Shown here: piece by piece, positions 6,302-6,673 of the stretch
Layout of the letters: every line of letters begins with the position of its first letter
How positions within the stretch are numbered: the stretch's first letter is position 1
NCBI GenBank assembly: GCA_015654825.1
Contig: JAATGE010000634.1
Location: 1-6,673, forward strand
Direction: 5' to 3'
Length of the DNA stretch: 6,673 bases
Source of the DNA: Rhodospirillales bacterium
GTDB lineage: Bacteria; Pseudomonadota; Alphaproteobacteria; Acetobacterales; Acetobacteraceae
The notes under the pieces: generated by a model
Told to the model about the DNA's origin: nothing
Databases searched by the model: none
Seen by the model: only the letters and a program-made list of their open reading frames with translations
Made by a program: the position numbers and the translations under genes

Positions 6302-6673
6302 TCAGGCGCTCTTAGCCATGATCTCTTCGGCCACGTTACGCGGCACCGGATCGTAATGATGGAACTGCATCGTGAACGATGCGCGGCCCTTCGTCATGCT
6401 GCGAAGATGCGAGATGTAGCCGAACATTTCCTTCAACGGCACCAGGGCGCGCACGATCACGGTGCTGCCGCTGCTCTCCTGGTTCTGGATCATGCCGCGG
6501 CGGCGGTTCAAATCGCCCACCACGTCGCCGACATGGTCCTGCGGCGTGGTGATCTCGACATCCATGATCGGCTCCAGGATGATCGGGCCGGCCTTCTTCA
6601 TGCCTTCGCGGAAGCAGGCCTTCGCCGCGATTTCGAAGGCCAGCGCGCTCGAATCCACGTCATGATACTTGCC
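6302..6673 (-). CDS. fusA: Elongation factor G, C-terminal 123 residues (5' part beyond right edge)
   Basis: Translation elongation factor G is the GTPase that drives ribosomal translocation and, with RRF, ribosome recycling. The visible part covers the end of domain IV and all of domain V. The first residues at the window edge read [18 protein letters not shown], followed by [13 protein letters not shown], the domain V element [12 protein letters not shown], and the C-terminal block with [18 protein letters not shown] and then VPRNVAEEI. These match canonical bacterial EF-G rather than LepA or TetM-type relatives. The frame is open through the right edge, so the start and the GTPase domain lie outside. 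The TGA at 6304-6302 is followed by a strong hairpin and an unrelated membrane protein gene instead of tuf, which commonly follows fusA in the str operon. Whether this is the str-operon copy or a second EF-G gene cannot be decided here. Confidence 0.95.
   Translation of the reverse strand, partial: GKYHDVDSSALAFEIAAKACFREGMKKAGPIILEPIMDVEITTPQDHVGDVVGDLNRRRGMIQNQESSGSTVIVRALVPLKEMFGYISHLRSMTKGRASFTMQFHHYDPVPRNVAEEIMAKSA

Overview
This GC-rich 6.7 kb window looks chromosomal and alphaproteobacterial, most likely Rhodospirillales/Acetobacteraceae. That placement rests on the EF-G C-terminus, the type of inner-membrane protein beside it, GC-rich codon use and two AT-rich dispersed repeats of a kind I recall from Acetobacteraceae genomes. 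It was judged by eye without a database search.

Layout, left to right: (1) the C-terminal part of an aldehyde dehydrogenase of the glutamate-semialdehyde (P5C) dehydrogenase type, on +, cut by the left edge; (2) an AT-rich inverted-repeat element in the convergent junction; (3) an APC-superfamily amino-acid permease on -; (4) a short divergent intergenic region; (5) a complete kynureninase gene on +; (6) a SEC-C/TPR/sulfotransferase protein on +; (7) a second, longer copy of the AT-rich inverted-repeat element, again in a convergent junction; (8) a small polytopic membrane protein resembling the VC0807 family, on -; (9) a strong hairpin; (10) the C-terminal part of elongation factor G (fusA) on -, cut by the right edge.

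The left half has an amino-acid catabolism theme. The aldehyde dehydrogenase probably makes glutamate, kynureninase converts kynurenine to anthranilate plus alanine, and the divergent permease could supply substrate. The right half is a sulfotransferase of unknown acceptor followed by a translation gene that is not followed by tuf. Apart from the genes, the clearest structure is the pair of related inverted-repeat elements, which occupy both convergent gene junctions and are probably bidirectional terminators. I found no CRISPR array, tRNA, rRNA, transposase or phage gene. I do not see a convincing new multi-gene system: most of the window is ordinary chromosomal sequence, and the points worth a second look are the repeat elements, the sulfotransferase architecture and the kynureninase/permease pair.
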